Below are positions 24,136 to 37,066 of a stretch of DNA of 64,000 nucleotides, piece by piece. Each line of letters begins with the position of its first letter. Position 1 is the first letter of the stretch. The notes under the pieces are model-generated. The model ran no database searches and was not told the origin of the DNA. It saw only the letters and a list, made by a program, of their open reading frames with translations. The translations under genes and the position numbers were made by a program. Origin of the DNA: Xylogone sp. PMI_703 (taxonomy: Eukaryota; Ascomycota; Leotiomycetes); assembly GCA_021399445.1 (NCBI GenBank), contig JAJTUQ010000003.1, positions 1,178,001-1,242,000 on the forward strand, given 5' to 3'.

Positions 24136-26163
24136 ACATCCTCCAGTCGGGAATATGTGGTTCGGTTAAAAGTGTATCTTCAGGTTTGAAATTTCACAAC
24201 TGGCATCACTTGATATAGTATCGCAGCAAGGTAAATTTGTGATCAAGTTATGACTGGCGATACATACTGTCATAAATTAAAATCATATGAAATTGGATCA
24301 GAGGTGTAACTTTTAGAACTATCTGGCCTACTGTTTGAGTGTAGTTAAGTAGGCTCCTAAGTCACCAACACGCAATGGATCCGTATAGTAATTGTGGACA
24401 ATAAGAATCCATAACTACTTACGGAATAGGAAGATAGCGTATAGTTAAGCACCGAGAACACCTAGATCTTCTTGGAGAAGCCCTAGGGACAATTCCGCAC
24501 AGCGGATAAGCCTTGCCGACTGTGGAATTCTCAGCGTGACAAATCCGGGCTAACTCCTATTAACTTCTCTTTGGCCGCTAGCTACTAGACCTTATACGCC
24601 GTACATTGTACCAGCATGTTAGCATTACATATTTCACAACCATGCAAGCTCGTCTTGTGCAGCCTAGCTCCTCTTGTGCAGCCTAGCTCCTGTTAATTTC
24701 CGCCTGTTCCATTATACTCTCCAGCAGAAGCTCTCCGAGTTTCTATGAACTGCTGTTGTCTCGAGATGGAGTTAACAGAGAAGTAGATCCGAGGTATCCA
24801 CATACTAATCAAATACGGGCGTGTCCCCGAACTAAATCATGTACCTTTCTACCGGATACTTAACTATCACGGACGGGCGTTTCACCTTTTTGCCACAGCT
24901 TACATTCGTACCGTGAGTCTGGCAACCTAAACCCCGCTCAGCTTAGTCCATTGTCGCTCGTCACCTGCGGAGTATCGCCGTGCACATAATTATTCTGGAA
25001 ATACACACTAGCTACGATGGAAGCAAGATAAGATTGATCGGCGAGAAAATCTCCCGTAGCATCAGCATGGTTCGTGCTGTGCTCGCTGGGTTAGCCCTGA
25101 GCAGCCACGTGGGTTTGCAGGGACTGACTACAGCGGTGATGTAGCCCTACGAAGATATTGAATACTGGCGCAATGGTACCTGGGCAGTAGCTGAACGTTC
25201 GGCCATAGTTGTAGTTGACAAGATTATCTGCCAACTGATGATACCCTTTCTCATTCACCATGCTTACTTACCTTACCGCTCCGCTATCTACGCAGGTGAG
25301 ACCCAATTTCCCAACCGCAGGATACGGGATCACGACAGCCACACCAAGCTAAAGAGCACGGGAAGAAAAATTCATTCTCGGTACATATGCACCGCGCAGC
25401 ACATCTTCGGGCCCGAAATTGCACAATTGTTTTCCCGTAGAGGAGAAGGAGATGCGCAGGTACCGTAAGCCCGTTCCATTCGGCGGCTGTCTGTTTCCGG
25501 ACTTGCCACTGACCTCAGTTCCCGCAAGACCTTCCCTTTTCTGCTCCCGGAGAGCGGGCGATGAGAGTGGTGCCTGGCAGGGAGAAATGTCTCAGACAAC
25601 TCGCAAATAATACTGTCGACACCGAGGCGCGGGAGAGCGAGAGTGGATGTACTCCTTTTCTGCGAACATTCTCTCGCGCCGTGGCTGAGCTGAATGCGGC
25701 AAGGCTCCTACCAGACATGCAGTGAGAAAGGCACACGAGCAAATGTCTGTTCGCATCGTGCCCACGCCAGTGGGGACCCCGATTTGCTTGGCAGCGTTCC
25801 TGGATGTAAGATCACAGATCATTGGGTGGAACACTGGACTTGATCCACCAGTACCATTGCGACGGTATGCCGTGTAGACTTCACAGGTCTAGGTAGGTGG
25901 ATTACGATTTGTGCCTAGGTCTGTTATGGGAAACGAACCAAGAAATGGGATACATAATCGAGCCTACTCTGTTCTTTTAGTGCCTAGGACTTCTTTCGCC
26001 CTCTGCCATCTTGATGCCTTTTCCCGAAAGATCTATGGTATTGTCATTCGTTCTGCTTGAGTCGTCGTTCGTTCGTTCCATGATTTGTTGATGTATTGGC
26101 TCTGCAATATTCGATGATGATATTGCTATCTTCAAAGTCGAAAATTAAGCTGCAAATACAGAC
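24136..26163. other. 2-kb stretch with no supported gene
   Basis: Overlapping frames on both strands at 25.2-25.9 kb carry no family signal. The region includes the 19-bp tandem duplication at 24653-24690. I see no rRNA, tRNA or mobile-element gene. Confidence 0.55.
24653..24690. repeat. 19-bp direct tandem duplication
   Basis: The unit tcttgtgcagcctagctcc occurs twice with no spacer (24653-24671 and 24672-24690). The copies are identical, which suggests a recent slippage or repair event in non-coding DNA. Confidence 0.85.
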
Positions 26164-27907
26164 ATGAGGGCTCCATTCCTTGCCTTCGGTGTGGTGTTCC
26201 TCCTCGCGGGCGCCTCTGCTCAGAACATCACCGCGGTGCTTGCTAGTCTTCCTCAGTGTTCGGTACAAAACCAACAACTCCCAATGCAAATTTCTGTTTT
26301 TGATTCTAACCAATGTACATTTGATATAGCTCCCATGTCTCCTTGATGGTATCTCGACATTCAACTGTTCTCTATCCTCACTCGCTCCTTGTTTTTGTGG
26401 TTCCGTTCCTTTACAGTCAGACCTCTCGACATGCTTACAGCAATCCTGTTCTTTTGATGATCAAACCCGTTAGTACATCGTTAACTGTTCCTATTATATC
26501 GCGACAAAAGTCTCACAGGTGCAGGTGCCGCTGAAGTTGGTGATGAATTATGCGCCGGTATGCCGAAGCCTTCGAGAGCCAATGTAGTTCGAAGAGACAC
26601 GATTATCTTGGCGGCAGTCACGTATCCCATTGTCATCATTAGATTCTTCCAGCGGTGGAGTGTTGCCCACCAGTTCTGGTGGGATGATGGGGCGGCCGCA
26701 ATTGCAACTGTGAGTCTTAGCTGAAATAGTCAACGGTAGTGGAGGCTATCTGGATTGAGACGTCCATTTATCTGACCTGCCGCAAGATCTTTCTGGCTGC
26801 GGTAAACGGGATGGAACTAGCAAGTGAGATACAAAATATCCCTCTCCTACGTGCTATCAAAGTCTAATCAATGAACCTTAGGTACCAATCTGGGCTTTGG
26901 CTCTCATTATTGGAATGTGCCAGTCTCCAATGGGACTGCTCTTCTCCAGGTTCGTACCAAAGTCTCCACAACCCACTCTGAAACCTAATACTTACTATCA
27001 GTCAACCCATTAGCTCTTTTGGATTATCCAGATATTCTACATTGTCGTTCAAGTGTTTGCCAAGCTATCAATATGCCTCCTATACCTTCGCATATTTCCG
27101 CGGCCGCGATTTCAACTATTCACGAAACTCACCATAGCCTTTGTTCTCTCCCACGCGACCGCTTTCATCTTCGCCATAGTTTTTCAATGTCACCCAATCA
27201 GTTCTATTTGGGATAGGCGTATTACTGGGCACTGCATCAATCTCTCTGCTGTTGGGTTCGCTGGTGCTGCTGCGAGTATTTTTGAAGATGTGTTGATACT
27301 CGTTCTTCCCATTTCGGAGTTGAACACCTTGAACCTGGGAACAAAGAAGAAGCTGAGCTTGATATTCATGTTCAGTATTGGATCCTTGTGAGTCTCCTTC
27401 AGCGTGTTGTATTGGTGATCCCTCCGCTAACACAGGCCATGATACTCAGTGCGTGTGTAACCAGCATGGTTCGATTAAAATATCTCACGCAATTTGGTCG
27501 GTCTTTCGACTTAACATGTAAGTCATTTATACCCGCGCCATGACGAGACTTGCAGCTTATACTCGCTAGGGGACAACGTCGATGTACTTATCTGGTCTTC
27601 CATTGAGCTTCACACGGCACTTATTTGTGCATGTCTTCCCTCAGTTCGATCGCTTCTCGTAAAATTCTTCCCAGACGTCTTCAGAAGCACTGTAGCAACA
27701 AGCAAAGCTACGCCACGAAGAGCATCATATCCGATGCGCAATTTGCGACAGATGGGTGGACAGATCGGTCCCTACGTGGGGCTGCCAGATGTCTTAGAGA
27801 CCAAGTCAACTACTGCAAACAAAGAGAAACTACCCGATTTAGGTGTGGATACCAGGAAAAGTACTTGGGAAGTAACAATTACTGGGGGTGAGGAGAACAG
27901 AGGTTAG
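26164..27907 (+). CDS. CFEM-domain Pth11-type seven-TM receptor, 8 exons
   Basis: Exons 26164-26262, 26330-26468, 26519-26709, 26787-26823, 26882-26949, 27014-27387, 27450-27517 and 27570-27907 give 437 aa. A signal peptide ('MRAPFLAFGVVFLLAGASA') leads into a CFEM domain with eight Cys ('LPQCSLPCLL...FNCSLSSLAPCFCGS...LSTCLQQSC'). The fungal rhodopsin-like 7TM domain follows: 'YPIVIIRFFQRW', 'WIIQIFYIVVQVFAKLSICLLYLRIFP', 'IFEDVLILVLPISEL', 'FSIGSFACVTSMVRL', 'WSSIELHTALICACLPS'. The tail is hydrophilic (about 80 aa). Pth11-type receptors sit in the plasma membrane and sense surfaces, host cues or pH in ascomycetes. All junction phases close. Two acceptors (26518, 27449) lie after nearer AGs that would break the frame. 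Confidence 0.9.
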
Positions 27908-28852
27908 CAAAATTTCCGAAGTGAAGAAAATGGAAGATTTGGCATTCGATTTGGTTGATTTTGGGCGTTTCTCGGGGAAGCACTGTTTTGGCAAATATAG
28001 AGAAAGAGCAATCAATTACTTGTGGTCGCGGGGATACTGGACTTTTAGTTCTAGCGGAACAAAGATATAGATGGGTATAAGTAGCCAGGCGACTGGAGTT
28101 TTCCTTTTGCTCCGACGAGTTCTCTCATTATTTCATCTTCACTTATCATCTTGGTACTTTCCATCTCAAATTCTTGTATACTGCAACTTTAAATCAGAGA
28201 CCTTGTACCTATTATGACAACAAATATCTCGCATTTTCAATTTGTATATTCCTAGATAAGTTCTGAAAATCCTGCGAGATTGGAGAAAAGAAGTTTTGAT
28301 GCTAGCTTTTACTCTCACTGTAGTGAAAGTAGCACTGTAACTGATAAGTTGCCACCATCATGGAGCATCCGGAGATGACAAATCCACCTTTACAGCATCA
28401 CTCAATGACTTACTGTATTGTTTTGTTAATGACACCTTAAGAGGATCAACGCACCGTAAATGTTATGACGTGGTGAAGTCCTTAATTTCCAATACATCAT
28501 CCGGAGGGACCTGCCCAGGAATCGCTAACCAATAAGCACAAGGCTCTCTGCTTGTGTTGACATCAGCCCTCAACCATCGCCGCGCACACATGCCGTAATG
28601 GTCGTAACGGCCAGATTCAGGATTGCAATGGATCCGTTGCATTTGTTATTTATACTTCGAGGCCGCCCAGGTGGATGTTGAGTTCTCGATATTAAAAAGT
28701 GCATGGCTTCTGGTTTCCAGCTGATGACGTCACGTTGTACATATTCACTATTCACCATCACTACGAGAAGAACGCTACAAACTGCCATTCCAAAGAAGAC
28801 GCGATATTTCCAGCCAGGCAACTTAGGACTGCTTGCAACCGCATCTCCGGTC
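27908..28852. other. Intergenic, no supported gene
   Basis: A minus-strand frame (28570-28932) overlaps exon 1 of the SDR and has no signature. No other gene is supported. Confidence 0.6.
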
Positions 28853-29798
28853 ATGTCTTCGAGTAATAACAACTTCCTTCTGGACGAGGTCTTCAATGTG
28901 AAGGGCAAGGTGAGTCCGGCGCAGTGACGCAAACCAAACCTCTGCGATGATACACGCGCATGCTAATAAGTCGCAGGTGGCCCTCATTACAGGTGGTGGG
29001 AGTGGAATTGGATTGATGGCAACTCAGGCACTTGCTGTCAACGGCGCCAAGGTCTACATCGTTGGACGAACCGAGGAGAAGCTCGAGAACGTCGTCAAGA
29101 CCCATGGTCAGAACATTGCGGGCGAGATTGTTCCAATCACGGCAGATATTACTTCAAAGAGCGAAATAGCGAGACTCGTGAAGGAGATTGAATCGAAAGA
29201 AAAGAGCCTCTCCATTCTCATCAACAACGCTGGCATCTCGGGGAACACCGTGCAGACCGAGGCTGAATCTGCCGAGGAGATGAAGAAGAACTTATTCGAT
29301 AATGACGACTCGAATTTCGAGGACTGGCTCAGCACATACCGAACCAACGTTCCCCAGCTCTTCTTCATGACCGCTGCCTTCCTCCCGCTGTTGCAGAAGG
29401 CAACCGATGATCAACACGGCTACTCCGCTACCGTGATCAACATCTCCTCGATTTCGGGGGTAGTTCAGTCCGCACAGCATCACTTCGGCTACAATGCCAG
29501 CAAGGCAGCCGCGATTCAGCTCACAAAGTTGCTCGCTGCAGAAGTAGCAAACAACGGTCTCAAGATTAGGATCAACAGCATCGCGCCCGGTGTATTCCCC
29601 AGCGAGATGACGGCGGGAGAGAGTGGTCCAGACCAGAAGAGCCACATTGAGAAAGAGAAGTACGAGAAGGTTCCGGCTAAGCGGCCTGGTAGAGATCAGG
29701 ATATGGCGGGTGCTATACTATTCGCGGCGGCGAATCAGTATTTGAACGGCCAAACTATACATGTGGATGGAGGTTATATTTTGCATGCGGGTGCTTGA
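28853..29798 (+). CDS. Classical short-chain dehydrogenase/reductase, 2 exons
   Basis: Exons 28853-28909 and 28977-29798 give 292 aa. The first exon supplies 19 residues up to 'NVKGK', joined to 'VALITGGGSGIGLMATQAL' (TGxxxGxG cofactor motif). 'NNAG' follows, then the catalytic Ser in 'NISSISGVV' and Y-x3-K in 'YNASKAAA', and the 'GQTIHVDGGY' end. This is a complete cytosolic NAD(P)-dependent SDR. Its substrate is unknown. It is GC-richer in codon use than the flanking DNA and well conserved in motif, so probably active. It is 2.6 kb from the polyketide synthase and may or may not belong to that cluster. Confidence 0.92.
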
Positions 29799-30320
29799 TT
29801 TGTATCTATTGCGGATAAACGTAGTGATAGCAAAAAGAAAAAAGAACATTTTGTTGAAAATTTGCCTACAGTGTTCCTCCTGAAGCTTGAAGCTGAGTTG
29901 GTATCCTATAAACAACTGTATTCACCAAGTAGCTCGAATGGTTATCCTACCACATACATGTTACTAACCTATGAGGAAATTGATGTGCAGAGAATAGCAG
30001 GGTTTTCTTCGCTGATAAACTATAATCTAAATATCATGAGAAAACCTCACAAATGAATACCTGCGTTACACATACAGTATTTACAACTGTCTTTCCATAT
30101 TCACTACTTTCTCTGGCAATCCCTGATATTTCAATCGGACTTATAGGAGATACAAAAGGAATATATACATATAGCCAAAAAGTAATTGTTTACTATCAAG
30201 TATTCTACCTTCTTGCTCTCTTGATAGTCTGTAGACGGTGTGGCATAGAACTCACAAGCTCGTCAATTGGAGTTTTGGTGAATCTCACTCTGTGCTACAT
30301 TTTAACTGTTAATCAAGCAA
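29799..30320. other. AT-rich intergenic region
   Basis: No frame with a start codon and domain is seen. It may contain decayed 5' sequence of the following remnant. Confidence 0.55.
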
Positions 30321-31172
30321 GTGCTCGCCCATAGGACAGCTACAGGTCGTCCTCGACTGCGTGTAGGGAGATACTGCTGTAAGGTACCATTGCTCCCTTA
30401 TTTGAAAGTGAACTTGTGTTTAGCCAATCTACGCGTGACCGTACTGGCATTGGTACCAACAATTGTATTTCAAGATTTTTCTGAATATTTGGCAGTGGGA
30501 TATTACGGGTGGGTTTCGAGAAGGGATAGTAATTATTGCCCAGAGAATGAGTACACATTGTGTGATGAGCCTCCTGATGTAACTGATATTAGTGCTTGTC
30601 TAGATAAAGATTATATGGCTTGGGTGGAACAGACCTACCGTGACGCTGGAGTAACGGTTCCGTTCATTAACAACGACGCTGCGCCACTGGCCAACTTTGC
30701 TCCAGGATCCGATTCTACTCTGTATTTGTCAAGAGGCTGCTATCTCCAAACTCCGTTGGACAGCAAAGGACGAAATTATTCACTCTCTTTCTCCGTATAT
30801 CCCACGTCCTCTAGCCCTGGGACACTATTTTCAGGTCCAGATTCGGTGTTAATGAGTGGTAATGGGTCCATTAGTAACATCACTTTGATCACTGGAGATA
30901 TTGCTTATTCTTTAAATTATAGTCTTCCACCGAATACCTGGACAGATGTCACGCTCTCTGGTATTGGTGGTTCAACCTTTTTAACTGTTTCTGAAAAGGG
31001 CAGAAAGGCTCAAAAAATGGAGTTTCTAACCAAAATTCAGGCTAATGGGGTCCCAGGTAGCGGCGGGGTTTTGGTTGCATGGAAGCAGATTGCAATTGAG
31101 GCTCCTATAGCAAAGATTGGAGGCGGTTTCTTTGGCAGGATGAAGAACATTGTTCTGAGGAATATCAATTAA
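30321..31172 (+). pseudogene. 5'-truncated remnant, resembles C-terminus of a family-20-type secreted hydrolase
   Basis: An open frame of 283 codons with no ATG before about codon 99. The recognisable part begins near 'GYYGWVSRRDSNYCPENEYTLCDEPP' and continues through a Lam-G/concanavalin-like stretch ('LQTPLDSKGRNYSLSFSVYPTSSSPGTLFSGPDSVL', 'PNTWTDVTLSGIGG', 'AIEAPIAKIGGGFFGRMKNI'). As I recall, this matches the C-terminal portion of large fungal secreted GH20-like (hexosaminidase-type) proteins, but the assignment is from memory of pattern. Nothing upstream encodes a catalytic domain or signal peptide, so this looks like a fragment. A missed far-upstream exon is possible but none is visible. 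Confidence 0.5.
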
Positions 31173-31500
31173 CTTGAGAAGAAATCCCAATAGCAGAAGC
31201 ACTGTTGTCAGATGGGATCCATGTGACTAAGAGTTTATGCAAAACTAAGTATTTACTCGCTGTCAAAGATGGTATCAATTTGCAATTGCTTACCGGTTAG
31301 TCAAACTTATTACAGTGAGTGTATGCAGCTGCCAGCTGTTGACAACTTGATCCAGCTACCGTAGTGGGTAGTGGAGTAAAGCTTATACATATACTTCATA
31401 AGTTATATTATATCGCCAAGTCTACATAAATAAAGATGAATACACCACAAGAGCTCGTTATTCTCTGTTTCCCTTGTTGTATGCCTTCTAGGACCATGAT
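31173..31500. other. Convergent 3' intergenic region
   Basis: Lies between the remnant (+) and the 3' end of the polyketide synthase (-). No gene seen. Confidence 0.6.
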
Positions 31501-34500
31501 CTAACTGTAATATTCCTCTAGCCACTTCCGTAGATCACCAATCGTTGGATAGTCCAGGAACAAACTGCTACCGACCTTAACATCAAGTGCAGTCCGGAAT
31601 TTTTCCGTAATAACCAGAGACATGAGGCTGTCAACACCTAAGTTAGCAAAACTAGCGTCATCTTCGAGGTCCGAGATCTCCAGACCAGCCTCGTTAGCAA
31701 TAAGTATAAGTGCTTTGGCGGTAATGCTACCGGAAGCAGCTGCGGCTTCAACGGATGGTGCTACGATATCGGCGGCAGAGGGCTGAGAGCCTTTTGGTGT
31801 AATGGCAGGAGGAGGCTTGCTCTGTCCATCTTTGACTCCAGTTTCGAGATCATCGCGAGGGAGTACTGGCTCCTGCTTTGGTATGGTAACTTTAGGTGCT
31901 GCCGGGGCTGGAGTCAGAGTCCGAGAGGCAGGAGCCTTTGGCTTGCCCTCCATGGCAGCCATAGTCTCTGGAGGTGAGAAGAATCGGCTGAGTAGAATAC
32001 GCGGGTAGCGACAAAATTGGATACCACCGACCATACCCATAATAATATCATCCTGCATGATATACACATCGCCAAAGTAAACTGCGGGATCCTCTGTCGT
32101 GGGAATCATCTTAACGTATGAAAGATACCTGGCACCTGGGACTAGAGGCTTTGCAAATCGCATTGATTTCCAACCAGGAGTAACGCAGTAGTTGTTCTTC
32201 GTATCTATCGCATCTGAGCAATTCATGATAAAGCCAGCTAAGTGTGCCACACTGTCTATGAAATATGGCGGGATGGTCCAGACACCACTTTCCTTAGTTG
32301 TAAGCTGCACATCAGCGAAGCCTTCAAGTTCATGTATCACTACTGATTGCATGCCGCGGTATTTCTCAGAGTAGTCAACCAGGTTGCTGGCGAAGAGAGT
32401 GTACGCCATGTTGTGGGAGAAGCGATTAGCTTTACCCTCTACCACCAGGCGTTCGAGAGCTTCCACTCGGCTGTGAATGAGGTGGGCAATAGGCGTCCAA
32501 GAGGAGAGCCACTCAGATGTATCACTGTAGAGAAGATTGGCAGTGGCAAAAGGCTCACTAGGGTCGCCATCATTGTCTACAGTTTGCCATGTTAAGTTGA
32601 CCCCTGACCGGACATCGGCAGTAGTAGCAGTCACTCGTATCAATTGAGGTGTCTTGGTATTTTTTTGAGCTACTAGGCCTTTGGTCACGACTAAATTGGC
32701 TATGTTCATGCTCACATCCTTAGCCTTTGGATAAAATTTGCGATACATGTAGTTACCAAGAGTGTAACCGATGTCGGCGTGGATGGACTACAGAAGTGGT
32801 AAGTAACCCCGAATTTTATTGAGATATCTTATGGGGAGTCAACTTACTGATGTAACAACGCCACAGTTATTCATTCGGTGTCCATGAGCAGCGGCAAGGA
32901 AATCTGGCTGCATCAGATCAGACTCCATAGCCACGGTGCAATCAGATTCGTCGAAAGTAGCCTTGATTATCCGTTGCACCGATGAGGTCTGAATCTCGCT
33001 TGTCTTTGAAACTATCTTTGCCCCAGTTGCCTCTTTTTCAGTGTTATAGAAAGTATTACCTTTCGTCAAACACCAGTCACCATTATACTGCATCCAATAG
33101 TTCTTTTCATTCCAGGCGTATGCTGGCAAGTCCAGAAGGCGGAGTCTTCTCTCGAGTGGACGATGGAATTCGTTCCAGTTAACTTCAATACCAGCAAGGT
33201 GTAGCGCAGCCATACTCTCAGCCATGGTTTTCCAGTTATCTTCGCCACGACGGATTGAGGGGATGGCGAGTGCCGTAGATGGGATAGTAGATCTCACGAA
33301 ACCAATAGAAACTGGATGAGGTCCGATTTCGATCCAGATCGTTTCATCGCTGATGGCCGAAATCTTCTGAGCATTGCCCAAAGCTGATAGGAAATCAACC
33401 GGCTCTCTAGTGGCCCGGCGGAGGTAGTTTGCGTTCAGTGTCTTACCGTCAAATACAACCTTGCCAAGCAATGGTGAGATCACTGGCAATTTTGGCTCCT
33501 GGAAAAGGACTCCTGTTTTTGAAATGGCTTCGAAGTCGTCCAAAATAGGGTCCGTCTGTTCGGAATGGAAAGCAAACACGACATCCAGCTTGATGCAACG
33601 GTAACTGGATGCTTCGAGTAATACGGAGGCTCCATCCACTTGTTCCTTGGTGCCACTGAGCACTGTATCCGAAGGACCGTTGATACAAGCAATGGTGTAT
33701 GGCTGGTCTTTCAAAATCTCAGCTATCTGTGCAACAGAAGCCCGGACGGCCATCATGGTATGACTGCCAATTTTGCATCTTTCCTCTAACATCTGAGCCC
33801 GACGTCCGGCCATGAATATAGTGTCACTAGCAGTGACTACACCGGCTACATACATCGCAGCATACTCCCCCAGGCTATGGCCCAAGACGATGTCTGGCTT
33901 GACTCCGAGGGAGGACCAGTATTTGGCTAAAGCAATTTCAGTGCAGGCCAAAACAAGTTGGCTAATAATAGGGGAGTGTGTGTGGTCTTTGGGATATGAT
34001 CCATCAAGAGCTGGAATGAAAGATGGAAAGCCTTGAGCTTGAGCTAGAGAGTCAAGATGCTGAATATGCTCTCGGAATGTAGGCACATCGCGATACAACT
34101 CCAGGCTCATTGACTTGTAAGAAGCACCTTGGCCAGTGAATGTGAAAGCAACTGGGGGAGGGCTGGACTTTCCGACAGATTTGATACCATCTATTTTCTC
34201 CAAGCGGGAGGTAAGTTGTCTTTTGAGATTAGCCACATCGGAAGTAACCACAGCGACTCGATAACTGTGATGGTAGCGGCGTGCAGTTGTCGTGTATGAG
34301 AGGTCGGCAAGATTGATATCCGGATGCATATCAAGATGAGCAATCAGTCGTTCTATGTTACTTTTCAGTGATCCTTTAGTTTTAGCCGAGACGGCAATGA
34401 CATGAGTTTGGCGAGGGTCAGTCTCCGTGATCTCACGAATCGGTGCCTCTTCTAAGACCATGGTTGTGTTGCCACCCGCGGCGCCAAAGTTATTGATAGC

Positions 34501-37066
34501 TGCAAGTCGCTTCTTTCCAGGTATTTGTGGCCAAGAGGTCATCTCAAATGGAATATGGAGATTACGCCTATCAAAGTCTTTTGGGAATCTGGGGTTGATT
34601 TCCGTTTTGATACCAATATGTGGCGGGATAGCGTTCTTTTGGAGCATAAGAAGGACTTTGATCAAAGCCGTCGTCCCTGCAACTGATTCGCCGTGGCCAA
34701 CGTTTGCCTTAACAGCGCCGATATGTAAAGGCCGGTCTTTGGTCCGGCGCTTCGTGAGTGGAGCATACACATCCATAATGCCTTGCATTTCCTCAAAGTC
34801 ACCGGCTTGGGTACCGGTGCCGTGGAGCTCGACATAAGATACCTCTAAAGGATTTACACCAGCCTGGCGAAGCACTTGACGGGCCAGATAAGCTTGATGA
34901 CCAGCATGGGGATGAGTAATGGAAACAGCTTCAGCTGAGTGATTCGTTCCGGCACCTAAAATGACTCCCAATATATTGTCGTTATCTGCTTCTGCATCTT
35001 CCAGTCTCTTAATAACAAGAGAACCAATCCCGTCAGCACGGCAATACCCATCAGCAGTGGCATCCCAAGTCTTGCATGCGTTGTGGCCCTTGGTGAGGAA
35101 GTGGCCGTTGCAAAGTCCGGCAAATCCATCTGGGTTAGTCAGTACGTTAACACCTCCAGTAACTGCAGTATCAACTTCGCCATTCCAGAGGGCCTGGCAG
35201 GCAACCTGTTGCAAGCTATTAGGATCTCATAAATAAAAGAATATCATTATCGAAGACGTACCTCAATTGCTGCAAGTCCAGAAGAGCAAGCTGTGTCAAT
35301 GCTGTAACTTGGACCAGCAAATTTAAAGAAGTAGTTGATGCGGCCAGGGCCGAATGCACGGCAACCACCAGGAATATAGTACGTACTAACTTCCTGGCCT
35401 TGGTTGACTTCACGATAGTCATCAGCAGCTTGACCATAGAAAGTACCAACTCGTTCTAAGCGTGTGGCAGCGGTGCGGTTGCCGACGTAACCAGCTTGCT
35501 CTAGGGCCTCGTACGCGGTGACCAGAGCCAAACGCATTTGTGGGTCGACGACCTGGGCTTCACGCGGGGACATGTTAAAGAAGGGCGCATCGAATAAGCC
35601 GGGTTGATCAATGAAGCAGCCATACTGAGTCATACTCTTGTTTAACTGCTTACCGGTCGGGTCGTAGTGGGTATCGATGTCGAAACGGTCAGCTGGAATC
35701 CGTCTCGAGACGTCAAGGCCCTTCTCTAAGATTTCCCAAAACTTCTCAGTATTTGTTGCGCCTCCTGGAAGCCTGCAGGACATTCCAACAATAGCGAGCT
35801 TCGATTGTGCCGCACTGCGGGGAGTAGTATCTCTCGGTATGGCTTGGGAGATCCATGACGGGAGACTATGGATTGAGACCTCAAGATGTTGCATGCTATT
35901 CTTCAAAGCGGTATTGAGCTCATTAAGAGGGATGGAATTCCCATAGCAATATAATGCCGCTTCTGAGGCAACGGTACTCTTAACACGGTCAACAACACCA
36001 AGTACTACACGATCCCAGCAAATTGCCTTCGTGAGGAGTTCCAAGACAACAGATTCAAACATTGTTGCTGCATCCTTAGCTGGGTATGGAAGACCACTGC
36101 TAGTTGAGTACACCTGCATGACCGGCCAAGACTTCGTGCTGGAGGTGTATAGTGAGCTCTCATGGATGATACTTCGGATATCCTGCAGACCGTAGATATG
36201 TGGTGCGTGGCAGAGGCCACCATAGACTGGCAGCGCAATGAACCTGGTTGTACGAAAGAACTCCGATTTATTGAACAGTGACTTTAGTCTTGCCGGTGGT
36301 CCACTCACTGTGACTGAGGTTTGACTAATGGCGCTCACAAAGATTTTGCCAGTATCAGGTACCTCCACTCGAGAATGCATGGCGTCGAGCTCCTCCTGTG
36401 CGGCAGCTGGGTCTACATTATGTACAACATATGCCCACGTATCTGGACTTTCTGACAGATCGCGGGCTTCTAAGTTTTCAGAAACTTGCTGTACATGAAT
36501 TCCCAGGCGGAAAGCCAGACGGACAGCGTCTGTGCCAGCCAGCGGTAAGTCGGCTAACTTTGATGACAATGAGACTGCAGCTGATGCTAACAGGCCAATA
36601 CCCAGGCCAGTGAGCGATGTGTTTGTGAAGTCACTTAGCTCCCCAGGATGACTCTCAGCGTATCTGATAACCTAAATTAGCGACTGATTTCTTGCATTGT
36701 AAACAGATATACGCACCCGATATATGCTGCGAGTTGAACGACGACAAGCAACACTCCGTCCACAGCACCGCAGATCAAGCCTTCTCGAAGCTCGGGATTT
36801 TCTGCCCAGCTTAAGATAGTTTCGAATGGTGGAATTAATTGCTTTAGCTCAGTGGGTAGTTGTCGTACTTCGTCTTTAATCGCCCACGTAGCTTCACTTA
36901 TGAATTGGGCCAAGAACGGGTAGTGTCTGTCTTTGCTATGGTTGTGCAACCGGCGGAAAAGGTCCTGAAGATCTTCTTTTGGAAACTCATTACTGAAGTA
37001 GACGAGCCTCATCTTGCGTATATCCTCGTCGGAATCAGAATTTGTAACGGGAGTGTAGATAGACAT
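31501..37066 (-). CDS. Non-reducing polyketide synthase, atrochrysone carboxylic acid synthase type (SAT-KS-AT-PT-ACP), 4 exons
   Basis: Exons 37066-36717, 36663-35262, 35205-32848 and 32787-31501 give 1798 aa. Domains by rough residue: SAT 10-350 ('[18 protein letters not shown]'); KS 403-830 with Cys in 'DTACSSG' (about 576), His in 'HGTGTQ' (about 712) and 'VGHGE' (about 755); AT 930-1260 with Ser in 'GHSLGEY' (about 1028); PT 1340-1640 with His in 'AAHGHRMN' (about 1360) and Asp in '[10 protein letters not shown]' (about 1548); one ACP with Ser in 'GVDSLMS' (about 1757). No thioesterase follows; the protein ends 40 residues after the ACP Ser. Length and order match synthases that build octaketide anthrone/anthraquinone precursors and need a separate metallo-beta-lactamase thioesterase, present here at 46.2 kb. 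The usual SAT nucleophile motif GxCxG reads GLGIG here (36594-36608). The second intron uses the acceptor CAACAG; the nearer AG would break the KS. Confidence 0.95.

Noticed and set aside
25238..25834. Overlapping ORFs on both strands
   Set aside because: Typical of GC-richer non-coding DNA; no domain or exon signals.
28570..28932. 120-codon minus ORF
   Set aside because: It overlaps exon 1 of the SDR antisense and has no domain; one hydrophobic stretch is not enough.
35206..35261. Apparent frame break in the KS domain of the PKS
   Set aside because: The acceptor CAACAG gives [13 protein letters not shown], matching KS domains; the nearer AG is simply not used.
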